A DNA stretch of 64,000 bases from Pochonia chlamydosporia 170 (Eukaryota; Ascomycota; Sordariomycetes; Hypocreales; Clavicipitaceae). Location: positions 4,774,001 to 4,838,000 of the forward strand of contig NC_035792.1 of the NCBI RefSeq assembly GCF_001653235.2, in the 5' to 3' direction. The position numbers and the translations under genes were made by a program. Below, piece by piece: positions 1 through 9,848 of the stretch. Numbering within the stretch: the stretch's first letter is position 1; each line of letters begins with the position of its first letter. Under the pieces are notes generated by a model. That model searched no databases and had not been told where the DNA came from. It worked only from the letters and a program-made list of their open reading frames with translations.

Positions 1-119
1 AGCATGATCAAACCAATTTGGCCATCTGACTAGTATACAATGCAGAATTCGCTGTAACAGAGATTACCTGTATACTCCCAACACAGCTCAAGGGCATGAC
101 AAGTACAGTAGGCAAGTCT

Positions 120-125
120 TATAAG
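120..125 (+). promoter_or_regulatory. TATA-box candidate for the secreted Cys-rich gene
   Basis: A TATAAG hexamer lies about 145 bp upstream of the ATG at 270. It is followed by an A/C-rich, CAACAA-containing stretch (about 165-265) typical of a fungal 5' leader. A clear TATA element with a short leader would fit an inducible gene. The call rests on position and composition only. Confidence 0.4.
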
Positions 126-269
126 TAGAGAGCTATATTCCTGGGTTCTATGCCTTCATTCCATCACATACTGCATTCCAACAACAACCAACAGTCGCTT
201 CTCATTACGGTTATCAACAACTGCTTCTGATTCCAACCACCTAAACCCTAACATTCGCAAAGCAACAAG

Positions 270-1529
270 ATGCGTTTATCACAATTTTTTGCCATGACTC
301 TTGTCAGTGCGTCCATGGTTGACACCACAGTGTCAGCAGCAAGACTGCCGCCTATAGCTACTGGCGACGACGGAGACGTGCATAGCAAACGTCAAACTAC
401 TTCCCCCTTGGCTTTGCCTGTACTCAGCGAGGTGGACCAAAATGAACTTATGAGGCTGTACGGCGTGTATAAGTCCGTCAAGAAGATTCAGGACTTTAAC
501 GAACTAGCGAGCAAGGCTCCCACCGGGAAAGCACTCGAGACGCTCGCCAAAAAGCTTGGAGGCGGATCCTCTGCGAGTAACGTGCGAGGCGCTCTCAACA
601 GGTTTCCCGGCCAGCCGCAAACTGTGATATATTCGTTTCTTTCAGGCATTGGGGGGTGCTTGTTCCAGGGAAAGGCCCTTACCGAAGCTATTGAGTGCGG
701 CAAAAACGAAGTTCGCAAAATCAAGGATAACGATGTTGTTGAAGTCCCCGAGACGTGTAATAACCGCCTCGGCCAGTTGGAGCTTTTCGGCACGGGCTGG
801 CCAGCACCATGCAACGATCCCAATAGCATCACGCACCCGCAGGGCAGTGCTGCACATCGCGCGTTTAAATGGGCTTTCTGCAAGGTATCCTCGGCATTTT
901 ACCCCAAGGAGCTTCGCGAGATGGAGGCGCGAAACATTGGAACGTGTGAAGACAGGTTCCCAAGCGACCAGCAGATCAAGGATAACCTCTGCAAGAAGTA
1001 CTTTGGCGGTAGTCCATGCGGCGCGACATTTCCCCTAAATAACGAGGAAGACTTTAAGAATGCCAATATCAGGCAAGAGTTGGCCAGGAACTTTTTTTTC
1101 CTCATTCCGCCCCAGGTGAAATTTGAAGGCATGCTCGAACTACAAGAGAAGGGTCCTGAGTTTGTCAATATCTCTAACTCGATGCCGCTTGCTGGCGAAA
1201 CCTGCCTTGGTGGCAAGTGCGGCGAAGTATGCCAGGGAGGCAAATGCATGCCCATGCGCGAGGTTTGCGAGCCTAAATGCATACCGGATGAGGTTGATAT
1301 CGGCAAATGCAACTGCGGTTGGGACCAGATCCGCCAGAAATGCGATAGCTGCCACATCGATAAATGCGGCGAATGCGTCCTGAAGCCTATTACCGCAAAG
1401 GATGGCAACTTCTTTGCCAAAAAGGGCGATGGAGACGACCTTGAACAACTTCACACCGAGTGTCGGGATAACAGCGAGTGCTACTTTGTTCCCGACCGGC
1501 CAATTCCCGCTCTCCCCATCAATCCCTAG
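270..1529 (+). CDS. Secreted cysteine-rich protein with a Kex2-type propeptide
   Basis: A single-exon gene of 419 residues starting at an ATG. The N-terminus looks like a signal peptide (hydrophobic residues 5-20, small residues near 22-24). A KR dibasic site at residues 40-41 would allow Kex2 processing in the Golgi to leave a mature chain starting at Gln42. I count 22 cysteines after that. They are spread thinly through residues 125-250 and become dense from about 310 to 370, where short Gly-Lys-Cys, Glu-Cys and Lys-Cys units recur like a small disulfide knot or EGF-like array. No catalytic motif and no family was recognised. The length is above that of typical small secreted effectors. Secretion and the Cys-rich tail suggest an extracellular or cell-surface role, perhaps host-related, but that is inference. 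The gene has its own TATA-type promoter and is followed, tail to tail, by a glycosyltransferase. Confidence 0.8.
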   Translation: MRLSQFFAMTLVSASMVDTTVSAARLPPIATGDDGDVHSKRQTTSPLALPVLSEVDQNELMRLYGVYKSVKKIQDFNELASKAPTGKALETLAKKLGGGSSASNVRGALNRFPGQPQTVIYSFLSGIGGCLFQGKALTEAIECGKNEVRKIKDNDVVEVPETCNNRLGQLELFGTGWPAPCNDPNSITHPQGSAAHRAFKWAFCKVSSAFYPKELREMEARNIGTCEDRFPSDQQIKDNLCKKYFGGSPCGATFPLNNEEDFKNANIRQELARNFFFLIPPQVKFEGMLELQEKGPEFVNISNSMPLAGETCLGGKCGEVCQGGKCMPMREVCEPKCIPDEVDIGKCNCGWDQIRQKCDSCHIDKCGECVLKPITAKDGNFFAKKGDGDDLEQLHTECRDNSECYFVPDRPIPALPINP

Positions 1530-1991
1530 TATGTTAGGGTTCAATCTCTACTGAGGAGGATAGGATAGGGGCGGAAAATCACACTCAAATAGCAGGGCGA
1601 GCGGGTGCAATGTTGCCAGACTTTATGTTATCAACCTTGAAGTTGGTGTAACGGTCCAAGCGAGTATATGTGACTATAAACAAGTATCTCAAGCCAAGGA
1701 AGAAAGAGAAATCGAGACAAGGAGAAGGAGCAGCCCGTTACAGTTAGTACTACTAGCAAGCAGCATGCCAGCCAGCCTCTATCACCTACGAGACTCTGCC
1801 GAAAATATTACTCTACAGTATACTGCTCTGTAAATTACATTTGACACTAACATCACAATATGCTACATGTGATGTTCTATATTGCAATGTGTTGTGTCAA
1901 CCAGTAGCTTCAGTAGAGGAGCTACTAGTAATGACTCCATGGTCCCCTAGACAGAAGCATCCAGCCGTTTGGAATACAGAGGCAAAAAATA
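1530..1991. other. Convergent intergenic region
   Basis: The 462 bp between the stops of two convergent genes should hold both 3' UTRs. No coding signal or repeat was seen. Confidence 0.6.
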
Positions 1992-3227
1992 CTAGCCATC
2001 ATGTCCGCACTTATCCTGGAATGCATTATAGTCCGGCGTTTCCTTGACAAGGTCCTCCCCTGCCGTTGCTTCCAACACTCGCGTCTGCTCATAATGCAGA
2101 CTAGCAAACCGAAGATACTCTGCAAATGTACCCGGAGCCACATCGGCGTCATGATTCTCTTCACGATCCCAGAAGCAGGCAAGTGTATACCGAAACATTC
2201 CCTTTGGCCCATGGGACAACTTCAGCAGTGCCGAGTTGGTAATGACATTTTGGACCAATTCATCGGCAGCTACCCAGCTTTCGTCAACAACCGCGCCCTC
2301 ACCAGAACGTTTTCTGGAGAGAAGCTCAAACTCGAGTTTTCCATCCCAGGCTGTGAGGGCTTGCAAGAGTGCCATCTCCTTTTCGCCATCGTGCAAGAGC
2401 ATGTGTTTTTTGTAATACTCAACACCGTTCCAGCCACTTGATTCATCGACAGAATCACGCACGAGGTTGATGCATGCAACATGAGCTCCGTAGTCAATCA
2501 TATCCCCGGCCGTGAGCTCAGGGGATGGGCTTGTAATGTGAGGGAGTTTGGCAAACGACTCCTTCCTGTGGAATCCAATGGTATTGGTGGCATCTTCCCA
2601 GAGACCGAGAAACATGTCGAGCCAGCGTTTAATAAAAGGGTTACCACTCTTGCAGCCGATAAATGTGTTCACCATGACATAGCGTAGATGGAAGCCCCAT
2701 ATTTCGTAGGGCGATTCAGCGTCTTCAATCTGCTTCCAGCAAATGTCGTCGATGTGTCTGAACAGCATGGTTCCGACGTCCATCCAAACGCCTCCGTACA
2801 AGAATAGAAGAGGTAATTGAATGACGTCGGATTGGTGTGTTCCTTTGTGCTTGCCATCCATGGTATTGTTGACAAATGCCTTGGGAAGCAAGGCGTCGTC
2901 GATGTAATGACGAGCGTACGTTTCAGATTCAGGGATGCCGTTGAGAAGGTGGACGGTCCAGTCAGGACCAAGGCGTCGTACCCAGCTTATTACGTTGCGC
3001 TGAATCCAAGGCGGCATGTTTGAGAATCCAGAATCCCAAAAGGCCCAGATGTTCTTTTCGGACGTGACTGGATGTCTCTTTTGAAGCCATGATGTGATTT
3101 CGTCGTCGGAGCGGGGGTCATATCTATGGGTAGGGATAACTTTCAACCCAGGAGGAACGACACCAGCACCGGCGTTTGGCGTTGATTGGGATTCGGTAGG
3201 GTGTTCTTCTGTTTTTAGGGCAGCCAT
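1992..3227 (-). CDS. Capsule-type (Caps_synth / sugar-binding DXD) glycosyltransferase
   Basis: A single-exon protein of 411 residues. It should transfer a sugar from a nucleotide donor onto a glycan or lipid. The fold is indicated by a W-A-F-W-D motif at 61-65, a conserved SDVIQLPLLFLYGGVWMDVG block at residues 133-152, and an N-terminal PxxIPxxI-like spacing. The block contains the Ser-Asp pair and the Trp-Met-Asp-Val-Gly form of the DXD metal and nucleotide-sugar site found in fungal 'capsule polysaccharide synthesis' (PF05704-like) proteins. No signal peptide or transmembrane segment is visible, so the enzyme is probably cytosolic, or Golgi-associated only peripherally. The acceptor cannot be deduced. 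The start at 3227 is the first ATG, and residues 1-25 are a poorly conserved Pro/Ser-rich leader. It is convergent with the upstream secreted protein. The family call is firm, the substrate unknown. Confidence 0.8.
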   Translation of the reverse strand: MAALKTEEHPTESQSTPNAGAGVVPPGLKVIPTHRYDPRSDDEITSWLQKRHPVTSEKNIWAFWDSGFSNMPPWIQRNVISWVRRLGPDWTVHLLNGIPESETYARHYIDDALLPKAFVNNTMDGKHKGTHQSDVIQLPLLFLYGGVWMDVGTMLFRHIDDICWKQIEDAESPYEIWGFHLRYVMVNTFIGCKSGNPFIKRWLDMFLGLWEDATNTIGFHRKESFAKLPHITSPSPELTAGDMIDYGAHVACINLVRDSVDESSGWNGVEYYKKHMLLHDGEKEMALLQALTAWDGKLEFELLSRKRSGEGAVVDESWVAADELVQNVITNSALLKLSHGPKGMFRYTLACFWDREENHDADVAPGTFAEYLRFASLHYEQTRVLEATAGEDLVKETPDYNAFQDKCGHDG

Positions 3228-3331
3228 TTTGGAATCAATGCTCTTTGAGTTGGCTCACAAATAAGATGGCGAACTAATTTGAAACGACTGTTTAACAAGC
3301 AGAAACGCAAGAGACGGTATTTGACGCGGTC

Positions 3332-3338
3332 TTAAATA
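3332..3338 (-). promoter_or_regulatory. TATA-like element upstream of the glycosyltransferase
   Basis: The minus strand reads TATTTAA about 105 bp upstream of the ATG at 3227. The call is positional only. Confidence 0.3.
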
Positions 3339-3919
3339 GGACTTTGGTCAGAGTTACAAAGTTGTTTATTCCTTAGATATATCAGCGTGACGTGTCATAC
3401 GCGTGGCTACAATATTGATTTGCAAAGGCATCGTTTTGAAAAGATGTTGAAGCAATTTCGCTGCCTAAGACCCAGACTATGGTAGATGGTGAGATTACGG
3501 GAATAGGCGGGGACTCGGGTCTGCGACGGCTCCGACTAGTCCGAGGGAATACTCAAAGTCTTGGAGATTCGTACACTGTAATACAAAAAGGACTTGACGT
3601 CAATTGAAGATTAAAACGCCTGGCCGGATCTCAAGCGTATTCCGAGCGTAATTCTGCAGCTGGGCCATGCACGCCACATGTCTGCTCCGCCAATCATAAT
3701 CAGGATGGGAGACACTTTGAGTATAACGTTGGATTCTGGGGGCGGTTTTCATTTCCGTTCCGGCTGGCAGGGTAGTTTCTTCGTTTCCAGACAGAACCAT
3801 CGAGGTGGAGCAACATCAAGCCAAATAAAGTCTCGTCGGTATGGATGTAGCGATTAATGTGGTGGTTTTGCTTTTGTGATACAAATTGGCCCTATAAATG
3901 GCTAGTGCAGTATATGGTG

Positions 3920-3955
<36 letters not shown>
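3920..3955. repeat. Poly(A) homopolymer, 36 nt
   Basis: An uninterrupted run of 36 A residues, the longest homopolymer in the window. It may be a simple-sequence expansion or the tail of an old retroposed insertion. No element or target-site duplication could be recognised beside it. Confidence 0.95.
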
Positions 3956-3958
<3 letters not shown>

Positions 3959-4797
3959 CAAAAGGGTCCGTAAGCACCAGCGGCTTTTCAAGACGAATTA
4001 GTCGGCATATACTGCATCTACTAAGCAGACAATGCTTTAATTTTGGCTGTTGTCAAAAAATAGAGGTGTCTTGGCAACTCCACGAAAGCTGTGGATGAGG
4101 AGTCTTACCTGCTTTTCAACACATTCACATGTACGTGTCGAAGGGAAAAGGAGAGAATGCTCGAACCACGGCCTCACAATACTAGTTGAAAGCTGAACTA
4201 CACTCACAGTATGGACGCACTTTGTTCCAGCATTTTACCATAAGACCACCATCCTTCAGTGTTGGCCGACTGGCTGTTCTAGCAATTGATGCTGAGGTCC
4301 CGTTTCTGTCACTTACGGGGCTTCACATTTCATAAGCAGATGGAGTTAGTGGGCGATGGAAATTGTCAAGGAATAGTTGAAGCTTTTCCTGACTTGAGTT
4401 CTTAAATGTCTGGTGGATGTGCGGATGTCGCAAACATTTTTAGGAACTAGCTGGCTTCCACACATCAGTATCTGCGGCGCGCGTCCCAGTCTATAAGAGC
4501 CAAAGCAGTCTGGTCCTTTAAATCTCTTTTCTGTTACTATCTAGAGGTTATAACTGGTCGTCTGTGAGAATCGCCCCCGGCTTCAATAATAATGTTGTTG
4601 TTGTGTATATATCAGATTGTGAGTTTGTGAGTGAAAGCTGGTGGCGCAGAAGGTTCTTTCCAAATTGGGCTTTTGAGCCACAGCAGCCGCTCTCTCATCT
4701 CAAAACCACCACAAGTCCACAACCATCTCCGAACTCTTCAAAACCAAACCACCCAACAAACATCGCCAGACGTGCTGCCCAATTGATCCGGGCTGCC

Positions 4798-6581
4798 ATG
4801 GCCCCCAACATCACAGAGGCCAACGGCGTCCGCGTAGCCGTGGAAGGATGCGTAAGAACTCTCTTGTCACATCCATCCCCATCCACCACGGACGACTGAC
4901 TGCTGACTGATGACTGATTCAGGGACATGGAACTCTCAACGCCATCTACGCTGCTGTAGCAGAATCTTGCAAAGTTCGCGGCTGGGACGGCGTAGACCTG
5001 CTCATCATTGGAGGCGATTTCCAAGTACGTACAGGCCGCTTGACTTCTTTCGAATGATGCAGCCGTCTGACTTTTATGTTTTACTTGCAGGCGACACGCA
5101 ATGCTGCAGACCTCACTCTCATGTCCTGTCCGGTGAAATACCGCCGTCTGGGCGACTTCCCCGACTACTACTCCGGCGCACGTACTGCCCCATATCTCAC
5201 CATCTTCGTTGGCGGCAATCACGAGGCGAGTTCCCATCTGTGGGAGCTCTTCTACGGCGGTTGGGTAGCGCCTAACATTTACTACATGGGCGCGGCGAAT
5301 GTTCTTCGTCTTGGACCCCTCCGCATCGCAGGCATGTCCGGAATTTGGAAAGGTTTTGACTACCGGAAACCACATCATGAACGGCTGCCCTTTAGCGATG
5401 ATGATGTCAAGTCATTTTACCATGTCAGAGAGGTGGACGTTCGAAAATTGCTTCTTCTTCAAAGTCAAGTCGACATTGGTATCAGCCATGACTGGCCAAA
5501 GCACATTGAAAATCATGGTGATGCTGGGTGGCTTTTCCGCAAGAAGCCAGATTTCCGCCGAGACTCGCAGAGTGGACAATTGGGGAGCGTTGCCGCCGAA
5601 TATGTCATGGACCGGCTGAGGCCGCCCTACTGGTTCTCGGCGCACATGCATGTAAAATTTTCGGCTCTCAAGAAATATCAAGATTCGGCTTCGGCAGTAA
5701 CGCCAGAGGATACACACCAAGACAGCAAGGCCACAGAGAATGGAAAGGACGCCAACCCTGATGAGATTGATCTAGACATAGATGAAGATGCTGAGGGTGG
5801 TGACGGCCAGGAAGCAGAACGTGTAGCGGAGGCTGACACCAAAGAGACAAGCCAGGTTTCCCAGGAACTGCGGGCACAGCTGCCGGCTTCCTTTGCAAAG
5901 CCACAGCCAAGACAAAAGAACACGCCCGGCCAACCAGTTCCCTCGACCATCCCAAACAAAGAGGTTCGCTTTTTGGCGTTGGATAAGTGCCTTCCAGGGC
6001 GGCACTTTCTCCAATTACTCGACATTACACCGTTCAACCCGACCGATCTTGTCACTTATGCAGCCAAACCTTCCGGTCCTCGTTACCAGCTGCAATACGA
6101 CCCTGAGTGGCTCGCCATCACGCGGGTTTTCCACAACACTCTCTGTATTGGGGACAAGACGGCACAACCTCCTCCGGATCTCGGGGAGGAGCACTATCTC
6201 CCTCTCATAGAGGCCGAGCGTGTCTGGGTAGAAGAGAACATTGTCAAAAAGGGAAAACTTGACGTCCCCCACAACTTTGACCGCACGGCATGTCCGCATG
6301 TTCCTGATACTCCAGAAATCGTGAATGAACAGCCAAAGGAGTACACAAATCCGTCAACTACGGAGTTTTGCAACCTCCTCCAGTTGAATCATCTCTGGGA
6401 TGCGGGCGAGGAAGAAAGATTGGCAAGACAAGAATTGGGCCCGCCTCCATCAGAATCCTTTGGAGGTCACCGAGGCCCTCACGCCCATGGAGGCAGAAGG
6501 GGTAGGGGAGGCGGTCGTGGTGGTGGCAGAGGCAGAGGAGGGCGTGGACACGGACGTGGCCATCGAGGAGGACGGTGGTGA
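4798..6581 (+). CDS. dbr1: RNA lariat debranching enzyme Dbr1
   Basis: Three exons (4798-4851, 4923-5024, 5091-6581) give a 548-residue protein. It hydrolyses the 2'-5' branch of excised intron lariats in the nucleus. The N-terminal metallophosphoesterase domain is complete: VAVEGCGHG at about 13-21, GGDF near 48-51, GNHE at 94-97, the SHDWP block at about 184-188, and the His-Met-His metal site at about 237-239. An acidic low-complexity linker (about residues 258-300) separates it from the conserved C-terminal Dbr1 domain (roughly 330-430). The tail is an Arg-Gly-rich run (about 505-548) with many RGG and RGR units, a typical RNA-binding and arginine-methylation module. Splice sites are canonical and all joins preserve the family alignment. 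The start at 4798 adds about 11 residues before the usual beginning. The gene is convergent with the HET gene, with only 81 bp between the stops. Confidence 0.95.
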
Positions 6582-6662
6582 AGCCAGAGTTGAGTGTACG
6601 ATTAATGTAATAGATGCCATTGCTACGCACAGAGTCCATGAATTGTAACAGTAGCTAACTTT

Positions 6663-9194
6663 TCATACCAGCTCAATATCCACCAGGGACACGTCTCCGC
6701 CACGGCCAACCTCGCCGTGCATCAAGCCATGAACATAGCACGACCCAATAAATTCATATGTCCCCCCAGCATGCCCAGCAGCATCTGACACCCTCAACAC
6801 GGCAGGGGCATTCAACCCTGACAACACCCAAACCTCATCCCCTTCCCGTACAGACAGTGCCCCCATGCCGAGAAACTTGTCATCAACCGTAAGTAACTGC
6901 CTCCCGCCGTACACCAGCCCAAACGCCCTGCTAAATCCAAAGCAGCGCCTCGCCAACCGCGAACTCATGTTGACGAAGCCATTTCCCACGGGACGGTGTG
7001 TCCCCTGCTCCACTCCCGGCGGCAGGTAAAAGTCCTTGGGCCCGTCTTCCGTCCCGTTTGTAGTTCGAACGAGCGAGAAGATGAAGTGATTCCAATAATG
7101 CAGAATCTCTTGTCGCGACGGCAAAGAGCAGTTTTCTCCGTCATGAGACGTGATTGCCTCGATGTCATCGAGGGTAGAGCTGAGATCTGTGCTCATTGCA
7201 TCGTATGGGGTGTCGCTGAATATGACGCTGTTCTTGGTAGATATGGGGAGGTCCAAGTGCTGCAGGGTCAGGCGATCCGCTTCAGACAGAATGATGAGAA
7301 GCATGAATGTCTGGAACTGGCTGGCAAAGTCGGCGGGAGCGTGGGAACCGTACGCTTCGGGGTCGAATTGGCTTCCGTACGACATGTCCATGCACAGAGT
7401 TCGCCACAGGATTTCAGAGAGGTTTGGGTTCGGGCCGTAGCCGCCGTTGTCGCGGAGGGACAGGAGCATGGTGAGCCATGAGCTGTCAAAGAGCAGTTTT
7501 TCAGATGGTCCCGTGCCGCGACGGCCGGATACGCGGGATATGGTGCCAACTTTTGTGCCTTGGACATGAAGCTTGGTTGAGTCTGGCGTGTTGTTTTCCG
7601 GTGAAGTGTACGTGAGGCCAGCGTCGGCAGAGAATTGGCTGGGTATGCCATTGATGGCAGGTAGACTAAAGTCCGGAACCCACGTGGGCAGATTCCCTAT
7701 CCTCTTTAACGGGTATACACATGCCGAGAGGGTCTGTAGATTTCCCTCTTCGCGGATAATCTCCCTTGCTGCGGATGTGTATACACTTGCCAATGATAGC
7801 CGGTAATTCGCTTGCCATCTTGTGCTGGAAAACATGTTGAGCACCCCGTAAAACGCAAAGATTTTATCCCTCGAGTCCGAAGCCAGAAATGTCCAGAAAT
7901 TATACACCATTTCTCGCAGCGTGAATAGTCCCCGAAATTCATGGGCATTGCTGATGTCTGTTCGGTTGGCGTTGCTCTTCGTCTGCCGCCACTTGGAAAC
8001 CTCGGCCATATTCCAGACGACTGGCACCGCGGCGTCCTGCTCAGGCACAAACGCGGTGGAACTCGCCGTGCCGAGCTTTGCTTCGTTTCTTCGAAGAGTG
8101 GCCGATACGTCGCCCAGGTGTGCCCAGGATATGGTGTCCGAGCCAAGGTACATGAGAAGCACTGTTGGTAGGATGGCCTCCTGGACGATCCAGGCTCGGC
8201 TGAACCATTGGCGTTGATATATGCTGGCTAGAGCAACCCATTCTGGCCATGATATCACCGGGATGTTGGATTTGGTATACTCTTCTTTATCAAGGCCGCT
8301 AAATGGTTCAATTCTGCTATCTTGGAACTGGGCGAGATGAGAGTGTAGTGTGTTGAGGGTCTGGATTCCAAGGCTAGAGTGAGAGTCGTGCGGGCCAAGC
8401 CATGCGGTTACATACGTGGCTGTTGAGTAGATTCGGTCCATCATGCTCACTTGGGCGGACTTTTCCTCAACGTCAGCTTGGTTAATGCAGATTGCGTCTG
8501 CCCAGACGAGCTTATCGGGTCGAATTGGTGGATCTCTTTCTCCCAGTTCCGAGCTCGATGAAGTCTGTAGTATGTCGACTACATTGTCGTGTCCTTTGGC
8601 CATGGCGAGAGAAAGGGGAGTGCCGCCGTCATTATCTTGAGCATCTTTCAATGCATCGTAGCATAGTAGCGTCTTAACACAGTCAACATGTCCTTCGTCC
8701 GCCGCATAATGCAGGGCAGTTCGGCCATCATTGTCCGTCCTGTGAGGATTGGCACCGCACCTCAGCCAGACTTTGACGTGTTCGGTTCGACCATTACACG
8801 CAGCAACGTGAAGGTACGATTGGCCATTTCTGCCGTCCATAGGACGATTCATGTACTCAACGTAGGCATCTTGTGGCAATAAGCTCAGCGCATCGTGGAG
8901 ATTCTTGTGAATGTACAGTAGCCTGTCGTTGACGAGAATCGGAATTTTATTTGACCAAGCATACTGGGGCGCAACAGAGTCGAAATGCTCGCGAAATTGG
9001 TTTCCGTGTGCGAATGGATTGCCCCAGGTGTATGAGATGCAATGAAATTCCGGTCCCTGGTCAATTTCCCGCAGCTTGATGGCGAATCTCAGGGTGCCAT
9101 CTGAAGCTTTGTCTAGTCTTTCGAGGAGGCGGATATGGCTTTGGCCAGGGAGATGTTGATACTCAAATGGAGGCGGGTCGCCTTGATTGTCCAT
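6663..9194 (-). CDS. HET-domain protein with ankyrin repeats inserted in the HET domain
   Basis: A single-exon protein of 843 residues. HET domains trigger vegetative (heterokaryon) incompatibility or related fungal cell-death and immune-like responses. The three HET signatures are present. F-x-C-I-S-Y-T-W-G lies at 50-58. V-W-A-D-A-I-C-I-N-Q-A-D followed by Q-V-x-x-M-x-x-I-Y and W-L-G lies at about 230-267. R-x-W-F-x-R-A-W-I-V-Q-E lies at about 328-339. Between the first and second signatures, right after the N-L-H-D-A-L-x-L-L helix (about 99-106), sit three ankyrin repeats at residues 122-212. They include a textbook G-R-T-A-L-H-Y-A-A-D-E-G-H-V-D unit. In ordinary HET proteins these signatures are separated only by a short link. 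The C-terminal half (400-843) resembles the variable region of large HET proteins and includes an F-x-Y-G-V-L-N motif near 454. No NACHT or WD module is present. Family assignment is secure, the recognition target unknown. Confidence 0.9.
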   Translation of the reverse strand: MDNQGDPPPFEYQHLPGQSHIRLLERLDKASDGTLRFAIKLREIDQGPEFHCISYTWGNPFAHGNQFREHFDSVAPQYAWSNKIPILVNDRLLYIHKNLHDALSLLPQDAYVEYMNRPMDGRNGQSYLHVAACNGRTEHVKVWLRCGANPHRTDNDGRTALHYAADEGHVDCVKTLLCYDALKDAQDNDGGTPLSLAMAKGHDNVVDILQTSSSSELGERDPPIRPDKLVWADAICINQADVEEKSAQVSMMDRIYSTATYVTAWLGPHDSHSSLGIQTLNTLHSHLAQFQDSRIEPFSGLDKEEYTKSNIPVISWPEWVALASIYQRQWFSRAWIVQEAILPTVLLMYLGSDTISWAHLGDVSATLRRNEAKLGTASSTAFVPEQDAAVPVVWNMAEVSKWRQTKSNANRTDISNAHEFRGLFTLREMVYNFWTFLASDSRDKIFAFYGVLNMFSSTRWQANYRLSLASVYTSAAREIIREEGNLQTLSACVYPLKRIGNLPTWVPDFSLPAINGIPSQFSADAGLTYTSPENNTPDSTKLHVQGTKVGTISRVSGRRGTGPSEKLLFDSSWLTMLLSLRDNGGYGPNPNLSEILWRTLCMDMSYGSQFDPEAYGSHAPADFASQFQTFMLLIILSEADRLTLQHLDLPISTKNSVIFSDTPYDAMSTDLSSTLDDIEAITSHDGENCSLPSRQEILHYWNHFIFSLVRTTNGTEDGPKDFYLPPGVEQGTHRPVGNGFVNMSSRLARRCFGFSRAFGLVYGGRQLLTVDDKFLGMGALSVREGDEVWVLSGLNAPAVLRVSDAAGHAGGTYEFIGSCYVHGLMHGEVGRGGDVSLVDIELV

Positions 9195-9848
9195 GTCGGA
9201 TCGTCATCTGTGACATTTTGATTGCAAAGTGAAGATGAGGTTTGGGAGAACAGGGGCTGATTTGGTCATGTTCAGCTCGTTGAAGGGCGAATAAGAATGG
9301 CTGATTTGGTTAAACATCAGTTTAGAGACACATTGTTAACCACAAAGAGAAGACAGTAGAGAGTCAATTCTCATGGTTTTTTTAAATTGACTTTTTTTTT
9401 TTTTTAATATACAGTACTGTTGATGATACTTGTGTCCTGATGTTGGTTGACCTTTTCCGACTGTCGCACCTTAGGACCACATGGTGGGGCAAACAGCGAG
9501 CACTTGTGAGTTTGGTGCCCTTTGACCACTGCACGCAGTCCATGGCAACGAGGCCCAATCAGGAAGCGTGTAAACATTGCATCACCGCCCTTCAACAACC
9601 TCAGCATTATCTCTTTGCATCAAACATTCGCACCAAGTGTTTTGATTGCCGTTCAGGAATACAGTGCACTATTACCACCAGAGAGACACAGGTGAGCGTC
9701 ACTCCATGACTATTCCGCAGCGACCATGCAAGGAGAGCTATCGATTCTGTGTTTCCGACTTGGTCATTTGATGCCATTGCCCCGCTAACCGCTGGAATGC
9801 CAGACTCGAAGCATTTCTTTAATCACGACGACGCTGAGCACCGCTGCC
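9195..9848. other. Divergent intergenic region (HET gene / mob1)
   Basis: 654 bp that must hold both promoters. It contains a T14 run at 9392-9405. No coding potential is supported. Confidence 0.55.

Larger units (their letters stand above)
3228..4797. other. Divergent intergenic region (glycosyltransferase / dbr1)
   Basis: 1.57 kb lies between two divergently transcribed genes. It contains a 36-nt poly-A run at 3920-3955 and a TATAAG hexamer at 4492-4497 that could serve dbr1. Pyrimidine-rich sequence just before 4798 is probably the dbr1 leader. No gene is seen. Confidence 0.6.

Noticed and set aside
4695..5378. 227-codon minus-strand open frame over the dbr1 5' half
   Set aside because: It lies antisense to a conserved multi-exon gene, with no recognisable motif; a by-product of codon bias.
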